A stretch of 64,000 nt of DNA from Maratus speciosus (GCA_963932465.1 OZ010799.1:281424583-281488582); one strand, 5' to 3'; numbered from the stretch's first letter, positions 10,455 to 21,264 are shown. The notes: generated from the sequence alone by a model not told the origin. Numbers and translations are program-made.

Positions 10455-11466
10455 TGTTATATAAAAATTTTTACTTTTACTGTTCATTTAAATTATCCTA
10501 AATTGCCGGCCTATTCATTATTTCCTTTTTTTAATACGCTGTATTATTTATTTCTAATTAAATTCCTATAATTTTAAAACGAGTATCTTAATAATAGATT
10601 TATTCCAAAACGTAATCTAAACATTTAATCCCTTCATTAAATTTTATCGTCGACCAAACTGTAAAGTTCTGAACGCAGTTACTTATTTTTTGAATGTTTA
10701 TCAAAGCCATTTTTACATTTTTATTCTATTTCATCTCATTTTCCCGCCCGCTAGGCGACAACCTTTTCACATCGAAATTCTTCCATTAGCGGCGTCGGGA
10801 TTCTTTCCTGTGACGTTTCTTGATCGATCTCCATTGGCTGAGTGTCGGATCCTAGTTTCACTTCGAAGCTCGTTCGTGATTTTGGTTGGGTTAGTCTGAA
10901 ATTTCCATTTCAATCAGAATTCTTCCGCGCATTTTAATAAATAGTTCGAGCATGAGCTCAGAACTAGATTTTTGTGCTGTTTGATTGTTTACATAACCTG
11001 TTACCCGGTGTCCTAAGCCATGTAAAATAATCATTTCGTGAATTAACATCTATTCCGCATGAGTAACTAGTTCATGCTCGAGTGAAATGCTTTGATTTCT
11101 CATCCTGTGGGAATTGTTTAATGTTGTTATGTTCTGATGGATTAAACAGTTTCCTATGACTACGTTTCCATGCTTTTAATTGGGAAAACCCCATATTTCT
11201 TCATACGCCTTTTTTCACCACTCACGCTGCCTTGTCTTCATCATGAATAAATAAGAGTTTGATTGGACTATATCAATATTATCATCGCTCTACAGCTGCT
11301 AAATTTTCACAGAGTTGATACCCCCACTAGCGATGCTTGTGCTAAGTGGTATGATTGCTATACAACATCACCAGCGGCTGATTAATATGTAGTACTAATC
11401 CGGTAATATGAAATAAAAAACAAGACGTGAGTGTTCGACTTAACACATTAAATTGTTTCGTAATAT
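10455..11466. repeat. ~1-kb dispersed repeat, LTR-like (copy A)
   Basis: Highly similar over its whole length to 34801-35822. Starts TGTTATATAAAAA and ends near TTCGTAATA; both copies sit in TA microsatellites. An AATAAATAAG signal is at about 11,246, roughly 78% into the unit, as in a long terminal repeat. It has a more GC-rich middle (10,740-10,880). No internal retroelement region adjoins it. A solo LTR is my best guess; the ends do not form a clean TG...CA pair and no target duplication can be told apart from the TA tract. Confidence 0.5.
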
Positions 11467-11782
11467 ATATATATATATACAGTCGAGTCTCTCTATAACG
11501 AAACTCCATACATCGAATTTCTCTATATAACGAATTTTTAGTAGGAACGGTCCCTTTTCCCCATGATCTCATTAAAAACAGTCTCCATATAGCGAAATAT
11601 ATATCTCCATATAACGAATTTTTTCATAAAATGATCTTTATTTATTGTTTTAAAAAAGCTTCCAAATCACATGGAATCAATTTTCCATCACTGATTAGTG
11701 ATTCATCGTTCAGTGCTGAGTTTTTTATCTTACTTTTCTACCTTGAATCTCCTTGTTTTTTATTCCCAACGATTTCATCTTC

Positions 11783-11806
11783 CCCCCCCCTCCCCCACCT
11801 CCCACA
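11783..11806 (+). repeat. C-rich tract
   Basis: A run of C interrupted by single T or A residues; low-complexity sequence. Confidence 0.85.
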
Positions 11807-11890
11807 CACCTTACAACATCCTTCTTAAAACAGTGTCAATTGGATTGTTGCACATATAAGAGCGGGATCAGAGACGTAATTGAAGTTTAA

Positions 11891-12636
11891 GGGGTCTTGT
11901 ACATTTTAAACGCGTCGAAATTTAACGAAAAACTTCAAAGTTTGAATCAGACTATCTTCAAAACCTTTTTATGTATAAACATGAAATTTTGGATTTTGAT
12001 TAAACAGATTGTGCTTTTGTAATATTCTACCATCAGAAATTTATTAGCCTTTTACAAAATTTGTGTATTGTTGAAACCAAAATAGCTCATTTTTTTGCTC
12101 CAGAAGTCACTGCGCGCATGATATCTTGAGAAAGTATGTATGGGTTGTCATGACATTTGGTAAAGATACTAAGCAAATATGTGTGTTTAAAATGAACTAC
12201 TTTTAAGTATTTACAATGGTAATATTTTTAGTTATGACTATTTTTATTCTTTAAAAATACAAAATTTTCCTTTATTTTTTACAAAAATATATTTTTTATT
12301 TAGTTAGTGAAATAATTTTGGCCTAAGAGTAGTTCATTTTAAACACACATATATGTTTAGTATCTTTATCAAATTTCACGACAATCCATACATACTTTGT
12401 CAAGATATCATGCGCGAATGACTTCTGGAGTAAAAAAAAGAGCTATTTTGATTTCAACAATACACAAATTCTGTAAAAAGCTAATAAATTTCTGATGGCA
12501 GCATAATACAAAGCACAATCTGTTTAATCAATATCCAAAATTTCATGTTTATACATAAAAAGGTTTTGAAAATAGACTAATTCAAACTTTGAAGTTTTTC
12601 GTTAAATTTCGTCGCGTTAAAAAGGTACAAGACCCC
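11891..12636. mobile_element. TTAA-flanked foldback element, 746 bp
   Basis: TTAA (11887-11890, 12637-12640) encloses GGGGTCTTGTAC...GTACAAGACCCC. The inverted similarity extends about 350 bp into each side, leaving a short AT-rich centre, so the whole element folds back. A diverged relative, split by a hAT-like MITE, lies at 43,170-43,720 and in mirror at 61,262-61,812. TTAA targets suggest piggyBac mobilisation; the GGGG-start ends are unusual for that family. Confidence 0.75.
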
Positions 12637-13056
12637 TTAAGGTGAATGAGAATTCAAATGAAGGGAAATGTTCCCGATACAATTTTTTATTCCTTGCTAA
12701 AGTGTGAACATTTTTTCGAGAGTGTAACAATTTTGAAATCAAAACAGCGAAAAATGGCAGATTTCTTCGTCTAAAATTAATGTAAGTTTTCCTTATGTGA
12801 TTCTTATTATGCTTTCAAATAAATGTCTGTTCTCATTTTTCAAACTGTTTAAATAATTCAGAAATACAATGTTAGGTTAATATTTATTGTTAAGCATTTC
12901 AAATTCTTAATTAAACACATCAAAAGTAATTTTTGTTCAAAATTAACACATTAAATAGGAATTTTTACTCATAACGAATTTCTTTATATAACGAATTTTT
13001 TACTGGAACAATGGATTTCGTTATATAGAGGCTCGACTGTATATATATATATATAT

Positions 13057-14082
13057 CAATATCACTTTCTTCTGAACACGATAACTTCCACAATTTTGCA
13101 CAAATCTCTTCCAAACTGATACATAAAATCAAGGGGCATCTCGGTCAAGTTCGTTAATGGCAAAGTCGGACCAAGGGGATGGAAATAGGGAAGGGTTTTG
13201 TGAAAACCGAAAAAAACCCATAACATCTTAATTTTTGTACATATCAAATCAGTTTAAGGTTTTTATTACTTCTAAAAATAGGGCGAAAAATTTATGTATC
13301 ACAGATTTTTGATCAAATTCAAAATGGGCTCAAAAGGCGCAAAAAATAGGGGTTTTGGAAGAAAAAAAATCACAACTTCGTCAATTTTCAAGATATCAGA
13401 TCCAATTAATTTTATTATAAATCTCCTTAATATTATCTACAAGTTTTATATTCACAAGTTTTTGATAGGACCAATTCGTACCGCAAAAAAATTAAAAACG
13501 AAAACAAAAAAATGGGGGGGGGGGGGGTTGAAGAAGAAAAAATCCACAACTCCGTCAATTTACAAGATATAAAATTCCCATGAATTTATCATATATCTTC
13601 TTAATATTGTCTACAACATCTGTATTTACAAGTTTTGATAGGACCGATTCTTACAGAAAAAAAAAAAAAATTAAACACATAGAGGTTGAAGAAAAAACTC
13701 ATCTTATTAAGGTTGTATTCAAATCCAAACTGCTTATTTTCTGACTCATTTTTAAATTCATTTTTGCTCTCAAACGCATCCGATTGGCAGATTCTCTTAT
13801 TCAGAAACTATATACAGGGTTCGCACAGGTCCTTGAATTTCCAGTCTAAGGAATTCTTCGGTACTAGTATTTTCTTATGGAATGTCTCTCCTTAAATAAG
13901 GCAAAATTTCGTCCGTTTAAACTAGATTTATTTTTCTATAACAAAAATACTGACATTTCACCTTGAAAATAACGGTACCCGTGTACGAACTCAGTATATA
14001 ATGTACCGTAGTGATCGATTTTTTGATAGAGGCAGAATATATTTGAAACAAGTTGGAAATTGCTCGTCAAACGTGGCAAATG
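13057..14082. repeat. AT-rich sequence with ~174-bp direct repeat
   Basis: Two units near 13,370-13,490 and 13,543-13,655 share CACAACT[T/C]CGTCAATTT and TTTTGATAGGACC[A/G]ATTC. A pure G run lies at 13,513-13,527. ACAGGGTTCGCACAGGTCCT at 13,814-13,833 looks like the edge of another dispersed repeat. No gene. Confidence 0.6.
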
Positions 14083-14958
14083 AGGTGCGTTCATACTATA
14101 ACTAGTTTTAAAATTATTTTTTGCACCCCATATTGTACTGAATGTATAATTTTTTGCACTTCATAACGTGCATAGTCTGATACATCATTAAAATGCACTT
14201 CCAATAATTTTTTCGGAACACTTTTGACTGTCCCTGTAATTAAACTATACATCCGATTTTCCTAAAATTTGAAATGGCTCGACAAAATTTTGCAACAATT
14301 ATATCTTTAAAATTTCAGACCATTCGGAAGGCTGTAATATCATTAAAATGCACTTGCAATAATTTTTCCCATTGGCCGTAATGTAAAGAAAAACTTTTGG
14401 CTGTCCCTGTAATTAAACTATACATCCGATTTTCCTAAAATTTGAAATGGCTCGACAAAATTTTGCAACAATTATATCTTTAAAATTTCAGATCATTCGG
14501 AAGTCTCTAATACCATTAAAATCCTCTTGCAATAATTTTTCCCATTGGCCGTAATGTAAAGAAAAACTTTTGGCTGTCCCTGTAATTAAACTATACATCC
14601 GATTTTCCTAAAATTTGAAATGGCTCGACAAAATTTTGCAACAATTATATCTTTAAAATTTCAGATCATTCGGAAGGCTCTAATACCATTAAAATCCACT
14701 TGCAATAATTTTTCCCATTGGCCGTAATGTAAAGAAAAACTTTTGACTGTCCCTGTAATTAAACTATACATCCGATTTTCATAAAATTTGAAATGGCTCG
14801 ACAAAATTTTGCAGCAATCACATATTTGAAATTTCAGACTATTCGGTTGGGTAGTTTTTGCTCTGTTACATGCGGACAGACGGACGGACAGACGGACAGA
14901 CAGACGGACTGAACGACGACTATAGGTGCTACGTATTTATATAATTACGAACGCACCT
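14083..14958. mobile_element. inverted-repeat element made of 173-bp tandem units
   Basis: The ends read AGGTGCGTTCATACTATAA and, inverted, AGGTGCGTTCGTAATTATA. The interior is a tandem array. A GACGGACAGACGGACAGAC stretch (about 14,876-14,908) precedes the right end. No convincing target duplication and no coding capacity. Confidence 0.65.
14231..14860 (+). repeat. 173-bp tandem array, four copies
   Basis: TCCCTGTAATTAAACTATAC starts at 14,231, 14,404, 14,577 and 14,750, an exact 173-bp period, with only scattered substitutions between units. This is a young array. Confidence 0.95.
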
Positions 14959-15519
14959 AAAAATGATATCAAAATGGGCATTTTGAACAGAAATTTCCCG
15001 AAGCGATTGTGTTAGAAACGAAAAATATTGTTCTACTGAGAAAATAATTGTTCATAAATCAAGTTTTAATTAATTGAAGAAAAAATAAAAACACAGGTCT
15101 TTTATAAATCTCTTCAAAAATCACATCAGCAAGTTTAATGTTTTTTCTATTAAAAATGAATCTGAAAATGTGCCAGAACATTTCGAGTTGTTGAGCATGG
15201 AAAAATATTTTTTTTTTAATACCTCCTTAACACGATTCTGATAAAACCAGCTATTATATAAAAATGAAATAAAAACTCGTCAAAAGCAGCCAGATAAAAT
15301 TGTAAAAGAGGATAAATCTCTAATCATGATTTAGTTGTTGTTGGTGAAATTAGTATACTTAACTTCGAAATCTACCCCCGCCTGTAGGCCGGGCCGGCAG
15401 CTATTTTTTAACATTGGCTTTCATACGGGTATCTGATTTTGGACGATTTTTCGCTGAACAGTGGTATGTATACTCGGCTTATGTACGGACAAATACGGAA
15501 TATAAAAATAGGAAATAAA
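14959..15519. other. AT-rich sequence up to the Tigger right end
   Basis: Unassigned until the candidate right terminus at 15,473-15,498. No frame resembling a CENP-B-type DNA-binding domain was found here. Confidence 0.35.
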
Positions 15520-15796
15520 GCCTTTGTGCAACAATATTAAAAAGCAGAAAAATCAACTTTTAAAAATGCACAAATAATACATGAAAAGCAGCAAACAGCT
15601 GTTTCGAATCTACTAGCGAAATTCTTCTTCAGTGCAAGGTAGGGAGAAAGGAACAGCGTGCTAGAAAAAGCAAGGTTGAGCAAAATGGTGGACAGAGACG
15701 CGCTGGCTTATATACCCGATGCGGGTAGCGAAGGCGCCAAAAACAACCAATGAGAGAGAAGCAGTGGAAACGAATGGTTGGACAATACGGTATATT
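15520..15796 (-). mobile_element. 3' region of a second Penelope-like family
   Basis: Read on the minus strand, this has a TATA-like TATATAAG (15,708-15,715), GC-richer sequence, then CTGAAGA...GAAACAGCTGT (15,591-15,632) and an AT-rich tail. CGAAACAGCTGT after CUGANGA is, as I recall, a common signature downstream of the endonuclease of Penelope-like elements. No endonuclease frame is kept. It abuts the candidate Tigger right end. Confidence 0.5.
15591..15632 (-). ncRNA. hammerhead-like motif, second Penelope family
   Basis: CTGAAGA, one extra A, a possible 4-bp helix II (GAAT...ATTC), GAAA and the self-complementary CAGCTG. Helix III would be very short, so cleavage, if any, may need a dimer. 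This family shares the extra base seen in the 8-kb copies. Confidence 0.45.
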
Positions 15797-16002
15797 TTTC
15801 TTTCTATTTTTTATTCTTTAACCCTTTCTATCTCCGTATTGCATATCTGCAACAAACCCCAAAATCAATGTTTCTCATACAGTGGACTTTAAAAGATGAT
15901 TTTATATATTGCTGCTATCTTCCAACACATCAAGTTAATATAAATTGTTCGTAGAATTCTCAACAGATGGCGATACTGAGTTCATTTTTCATGCCAGAGT
16001 TT
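15797..16002. other. AT-rich sequence
   Basis: Contains TTTAACCCTTTCTATCTCCG (about 15,818), which resembles a TTAA-element end without a visible partner. Otherwise unassigned. Confidence 0.3.
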
Positions 16003-16199
16003 TATTTACCATTTGAGCAGTTTTGTATCCTTAATGCCAATATAAACTTCCTAATTTTTGTAAATTTTAAAAGACTGGAAACATCCAAAAAAAGATTTTT
16101 TAGAAAGTTAATTTCGTATGCTTTACAGTTTTATATTAGGAAATCGACAATATTTATGAGAAGTATGTAATTTACTGTTTATTGCAGCTGTGAAAGAAA
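16003..16199 (+). repeat. dispersed repeat unit D, copy 1
   Basis: Runs from TTACCATTTGAGCAGTTTTG to GCAGCTGTGAAAGAAAAAA. Repeated about 820 bp downstream, where a SINE has inserted in the final GCAGCTGTG. Confidence 0.75.
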
Positions 16200-16429
16200 A
16201 AAAAACATTTTAATCATTTTTTATGGCAAAGTTCTTTTTTGTTGTTGTTTTTTTAACCATTTGTAAAAATGGTTATTGTCCTCGTCAGAGTAGGAAATCG
16301 AAAACATATCTAAAGCCTTTTATTAGTTGAATCAGCATTTAATTCGTTTTCTGATTGGTCTATACAGTAATCTGTATTTTCCCTTTACTTTCACCAGAGA
16401 TGTATACTTCTGTTGTGTCTACGACAAAA

Positions 16430-16783
16430 AAAAAAAAATAATAAAAACTACAAAAAAAAAAATAATAATAACTCAGAAACAAATTGAGATATATCTTTCA
16501 AACAAATTGCATTTAAAAGCACATATTTTTCTCTATACGACGGTGTAAAACTTAATATTGAGGGATGTTTAGAAGTTTAAGAATGAAATTGCATTTAAAA
16601 TTGGTCCAGGAATATTAATGTTTAATCCATGGCGTACGTAATGAATGACCAGCTCCGTAGAAGTTTAAAAATTTACAGTACCGAAAAATGTAATCCATGG
16701 CCTGTGTAATGTATGATAAACTCCGTGCGATTTTTTATGTCTTAAATTTTAGTCTTCGAAAAAAATCATTTTCCAAATGATCG

Positions 16784-16790
<7 letters not shown>
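16430..16790 (+). repeat. dispersed repeat X, copy 1
   Basis: Shares AAACTACAAAAAAA, TTTCAAACAAATTGCATTT and a TACGACG-GT.TAAAA stretch with 31,690-31,985, 25,270-25,540 (inverted) and 52,050-52,180. The part at 16,620-16,790 (TTTAATCCATGGCGTACGTA, CCGTGCGATTTTTTATGT) is inverted relative to 52,930-53,150 in the palindrome loop. Confidence 0.7.

Positions 16791-16828
<38 letters not shown>
16787..16828 (+). repeat. poly(T) tract
   Basis: About 40 T in an uninterrupted run; others of similar kind lie at 17,289-17,320 and 24,742-24,761. Confidence 0.95.
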
Positions 16829-16833
<5 letters not shown>

Positions 16834-17010
16834 TTTGAGCAGTTTTGCATCATTAATGCTAAAATGAACTTTGTACGTAAATTTTAAACGCCTGAAAACA
16901 TCCAAAAAATAGATTTTTTACACAGGTAATTTCTTATTCTTTTCAGTTTTTTATTATAAAATGGACAATATTTATAAGAAGTGTGTTATTTTCTGATTCT
17001 TGCAGCTGTG
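16829..17010 (+). repeat. dispersed repeat unit D, copy 2, split by SINE
   Basis: Second copy of the 16,003-16,199 unit. Its last segment TGCAGCTGTG is the SINE target, and the unit continues after the SINE at 17,256. Confidence 0.75.
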
Positions 17011-17255
17011 GGTGGGTTGGATTGATTTTTGACGGACGATTATCCACTCGAGGGATGTAGGCCCAAAGGGGAGGGGTGCCCTCCGTCGGGGTCTTTCTAA
17101 GGGAACCTAACCCGTATTTACGCAAGGATTCACAAGGTTCGAAGAGAGCCACGAAATCTCCGAACGGTTAGACCAACGGGCGCGATTGGTTTCTAACCTT
17201 CACCTCCCATTTACCAGCTTCGAGAGCAGAGCCTCTGAGCCACTGGTGAGGCTCC
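17011..17255 (-). mobile_element. tRNA-derived SINE with 10-bp target duplication
   Basis: Flanked by TGCAGCTGTG (17,001-17,010 and 17,256-17,265). On the minus strand the head has an A box TGGCTCAGAGG and a degenerate B box GGTTAGAAACC, followed by a body also found at 39,980-40,230 and in the four palindrome copies. The uninterrupted sister copy at 16,190 gives the empty site. The tail ends without a long poly(A). Confidence 0.85.
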
Positions 17256-17265
17256 TGCAGCTGTG

Positions 17266-17282
17266 AAAAAAAGTACCTTTAT

Positions 17283-17323
<41 letters not shown>

Positions 17324-17588
17324 TGCTTAAAATGATGTATGTCTTACTAAATATGTTTTTACTCGGAGTGTTTGAGTCAAAAACGCTTAAAATATTTCAT
17401 TTTAGCACTTTATCATTCAGTTGGTATATTTTAGCAAGTGTAGTTTGGCCCTTAATGAATTCCAATGTTAATTATTGTAAAGCGTACACCGTTTTAACCA
17501 GAAAGAATATCATTTATCAACTGCGTCCAGCTAACGGAAAAATGCGTTAAATTTAATAGAGTAATACATAATATTAGAAATATTAATA
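17266..17588. other. AT-rich sequence with poly(T)
   Basis: Poly(T) at 17,289-17,320, then AT-rich DNA. A 95-codon frame here begins by reading the poly(T) as Phe and has no domain. Confidence 0.4.
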
Positions 17589-19295
17589 GGGGAACCCGGA
17601 GCACAACGGAGTACGCGGGCGGAATGAAGTTTGAAGATTTTCAGTGTCAAGAAGGTGTTGCCAGCTGGCAGCAATAAGCAGAAGTAAGAAAACCTGTTGC
17701 CGTTCAACTTCGGCAGCCATGTTAGTCTAGTTTTCTCGAGCGTTGTTGCGAGAATTTTTCGTTGTGCGATTTTTTGCTCCTGTATTGTACTATCTGATGA
17801 TTTTATAACCAAGGTAAGGCATACATAATTGTTTATATTAGAACTTTAGTTAGTTCATGCGTAAAATACGTTTACTTGTCTTTTGTTTCGTGTAGTTAAA
17901 CGTTTGGTTTCGTGTGACCTAACCTTCATAACCTAAATCGTGTCCCTGTGTCGGAATGGGTAGGGCAGAATGGTGAAGTACCCCGTTCTACCTCGAAATG
18001 TTTTTAAGGGGGTTCGGGGCTTGATCGATACCGAAAAACATGTAAACTGAGCTCTCGCTTCGAATCCATATAAAAACAGAAGTATTGAATGTAACTAATT
18101 TAAACTTTCTGATATTTTTAAGGTATGTTTGTAGTCGTATAAAATTATAAAATGAAGTACTTCGATGTAATAAAATAAAAAATATAGCGAAATTTATATA
18201 ACACAATTTTCGAAAAAAAAAATGTAGGTGTCATATCACCATCCGTAAGATATCTTAACGTTGAATTGACATAAGAAAGATCAGGAAATTTTACTCTATA
18301 GAATGAATTAAAGATATAACTATCACTCAAAGGAAACCTTATTAAAAAAAAAACTCTCAAATTTGAAAATTTAAAAACTCTTAAAAAATACAAGTTTTTT
18401 TTTCCCTTATAAATACTCAAAATATTAAGCTATCTAAAATATATTAATTCATTCTATAGATAATGATGTTATATGCATGCAAAAAAAAATTTAAGCCATT
18501 CCATCAAATAGTTTTTTTTTAATCTTACGGATAGTCGTCAAAAATCAAGTTTTGAGAAAATGCGACTTAAAGTTGCAATTAAATGGGTGCGGCTATGAAA
18601 GAGATTGTTACATAAATGCTTATAACTTCGATAAAAATGCAAATATTTTTATGCGGTTTTTTGCACTGTGTTCACAAGTAATTGAATAATCAAAATAGTT
18701 ACTACAAAAAAAAAAAAAAAAAAAAAATCAATTTTTTGAAAAGTTTTTAAGCTCTGAGCCCCCTTAATTAAGATGTTCTGTCTGTGAATGTTTACATTGC
18801 AGTGAAGTTTACTCAATGTCATTTGAAGGTTATGTCGTTTGTTCCGAGTGGAAAAAATTGGCACACAATTCCTGTGCGGCAATAGATAACGAAGCTGTTG
18901 AGATTGTTCTAGCGTGTGAATTTTGTCAACAGGCTTAAAAAAAGAACACAACCAATGAAAACTGTAGTTAAAACTTTATAGTCCCTTAAAACTAAATACA
19001 TGTAGAGAAAAATCATTATTTTTTTTGTATTTCCACAAGCTTTATAAGTTTTTATAATTACTTGTCTTTACTGCTCCGTTCTGCACCATAACAAGGGCAG
19101 AACGGGGCAAATGATATAATGTTCTGTTTCTGAAAAAATAAATATTGTTCTTTTGTTTTCTTGCAATATTGTTAAATTTTTGTAATTATTACATTATAAT
19201 GTGTTCGTAGAAAATTTTGCCTCTCTCTTAATTTACCCTTTTGTATTTTTAAAACATATTTTCAACTTGGTACCCCGTTCTGCCCCGGGTATCCC
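17589..19295. mobile_element. TA-target non-autonomous DNA element, 1.7 kb
   Basis: TA (17,587-17,588 and 19,296-19,297) flanks GGGGAACCCGGAGCACAACG and, inverted, GGGATACCCGGGGCAGAACG. Subterminal CCCGTTCT-like words recur near 17,980 and 19,076. No transposase frame. It resembles the 7.25-10.19 kb element in design: TA target, GC-rich ends, repeated subterminal motif. Sequence at 17,700-17,815 ends in AACCAAG|GTAAGG, a good splice-donor match, but no coding exon can be defined. Confidence 0.75.
18706..18727 (+). repeat. poly(A) tract
   Basis: Uninterrupted A run inside the 1.7-kb element. Confidence 0.9.
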
Positions 19296-19297
19296 TA

Positions 19298-19771
19298 TGT
19301 TCTATTGTCGTGGAAAACACAATATTTAATGTGTAATATATAATGTGTAAAAAATTTTAAAATTTCTAGCACACCAGGAATTGACTGAAAAATCGACTAT
19401 ATAATTCTATCTTTACATAATTGAACCAAATTAAGTTAAATAAGAGACTTCAAACTTCTAGTCAAAAATCGTTTTATGCCGTGTAGTTTATGACTTTAAA
19501 TGGTAAATAGAAGTAAAAAAGTTTATTATTCGTATAAGTCTTTTTTTCTTCGTATTTATTATTTCCATTGCCTGTGATATATATACATTTAAATCTTATA
19601 ATAAAAGTAGTAATCTTGAACTCAGTCACAATAAATGAAGCATGTGAGGTCGAACATAATGTAGTACTTTACAATAAATAATCAGGACACAAAGGGCCTC
19701 GATACAATAACTTTATTAAATAGAAACCGCAAACTATGAAAAAATATTGCTAACATTACAAAAAATATTGC
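19298..19771. other. AT-rich intergenic sequence
   Basis: No coding frame, repeat boundary or RNA recognised. Confidence 0.4.
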
Positions 19772-19775
19772 TTAA

Positions 19776-19994
19776 CCCCTTAACGGTCGCATTAAATTGC
19801 GGTTTAAAAATTCAATTTGCTTATTGGCACCACTGCTTTGAAAAAGAAATATTCATCTTATTTAATGACAAGTAAAAAGATACCATAATAAAGCTAATTG
19901 CACTAGTTTATAAAACTGGTGGGAATCAAGCAAATGTGAATAAATCTCAAAAAAGACACAGCCTGTGAATATGACTGGAGTGAGAATTAAAGGG
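19776..19994. mobile_element. TTAA-target MITE, family P, copy 1
   Basis: TTAA at 19,772-19,775 and 19,995-19,998. Ends CCCCTTAACGGTCGC and, inverted, CCCTTTAATTCTCAC. The interior (TTGGCACCACT...ACTGGTGGGAATCAAG) resembles the core of the hAT MITEs at 9.9 and 32 kb. Confidence 0.75.
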
Positions 19995-19998
19995 TTAA

Positions 19999-20790
19999 AA
20001 AACAATAAGACTGTATTATATGTATTATATTTCCAAAATTGCCATAAATAATTGAATGCAATTGAAAAACAAAGTTGACTATACGTTGATATTTATGATT
20101 TGCCTTACCTAAATGAAACATTTTGTCCAAATTTTAAATTTGACATTGAGTCAAACGCGCTTCAATATTTCATTCAGCGTTACAATATTTTTAGGACATC
20201 CTATATATTTTTACCATTTAATTTGTTAGTCCTAAAAAGCTAAATTTATATAAGATTTTTTAAAAGATTAAGATCAAGATCCATAAGAAATTTTATTATA
20301 ATGAGAACTTATTCAAAGTTTTAAAATTATTACTTGCCTTCTTAACTCCGTGAACTGGTATATCTGTTCATTAAGCTGCAGGTTTCACATCAATAGAAAG
20401 AATTTTAAAATTTATATAATTCTACAGAAATAGTGCTCTTTCAAAACACTGAGTAATGATTAATACCCTCAAGGATTATATTCATATACTTATGTTTTTT
20501 TTTTTTTTAGCAAGTTGGAAAAATTATCCTTTGTTAGCATTTAAAAAAAAATATTTCTAGGAAAAACAACATTACAATTTTACCCTTTTTCTCGGCGGTC
20601 AGGATGTTAACATAATAATAATAAAAAATATATATTTTTTTTATATTTAAGAAAATAATAATATTTTTATCTATCCATTCCAAAGAAAATTTTTAAATTG
20701 TGTCAGAGTCTTGTACTAAATGCATTGTAGCTCAATTGATGGAAAAAAGTAATGCCAACAAAACATGACAAAACAAACAATTTTTGCGTC
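19999..20790. other. AT-rich intergenic sequence
   Basis: Nothing recognised beyond short homopolymers. Confidence 0.4.
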
Positions 20791-20794
20791 TTCA

Positions 20795-21015
20795 CCCCTT
20801 AACGGTCGCATTAAATTACGGTTTAAAAATTCAATTCGCTTATTGGCACCACTTTTTTAAAAAGAAATATTCACCTTATTTAATGACAGGTGAAATGATA
20901 CCGTAATAAAGCTATAATTACACTAGTTTAATAAACTGGTGGGAAACAAGCAAATCTGAATAAATCTCAAAAAAAGACATAGCCCATGAATATGACGGGA
21001 GCGAGAATTAAGGGC
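20795..21015. mobile_element. TTAA-target MITE, family P, copy 2
   Basis: About 85-90% similar to copy 1. The left target reads TTCA instead of TTAA; TTAA is kept on the right (21,016-21,019). Confidence 0.75.
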
Positions 21016-21264
21016 TTAATCTACTTATATACTGCAAAATAGAATAATTATGTAAGTCCTGACAGACAACCAATTTCGGAGACCGAATAACAGTGTATTC
21101 AAGCACGTCCCCTAGTTTCAAGACATGTTACAGAAAACAAAATCATTCTGTTGAAAATTTTGCAAAACATGTCTGCATATTGTAACAATTATGAAGAAAA
21201 TCTTGGTTTGGATTTACCTGAGATACCCTCATTACTAACAGCAAATATTCTTTTTTAAATTAAA

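Larger units (their letters stand above)
11480..13039. mobile_element. pogo-type non-autonomous element, 1.56 kb
   Basis: Ends CAGTCGAGTCTCTCTATA and, inverted, CAGTCGAGCCTCTATATA, with TA on both sides inside TA microsatellites. ATAACGAATTT words recur near both ends (about 11,527, 11,612, 12,973, 12,990). CAGT starts and TA duplications fit pogo/Tigger. No transposase; a TTAA foldback is inserted in it. Confidence 0.8.
6669..15498 (-). mobile_element. candidate pogo/Tigger element broken by nested insertions
   Basis: The left end reads CCGTATATTTCCGTGTATAA and the right end, inverted, CCGTATTTGTCCGTACATAA; the first 26 bp match at about 22 positions, both ending in AAGCCGA. TA precedes the left end (6667-6668); the right flank is AA, which may be a mutated TA. 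A Tigger-like transposase C-terminus reads leftwards close to the left end, as expected for the 3' end of such an element. Between the ends lie a 2.9-kb TA element, an LTR-like repeat, a pogo-type element and a 173-bp-repeat element. The N-terminal half of the transposase was not found. The pairing of the two ends is an inference. Confidence 0.55.

Noticed and set aside
17531..17812. 93-codon minus-strand frame and a GTAAGG donor on the plus strand
   Set aside because: Lies inside a TA-target element; the frame has no domain and the donor has no coding exon attached.
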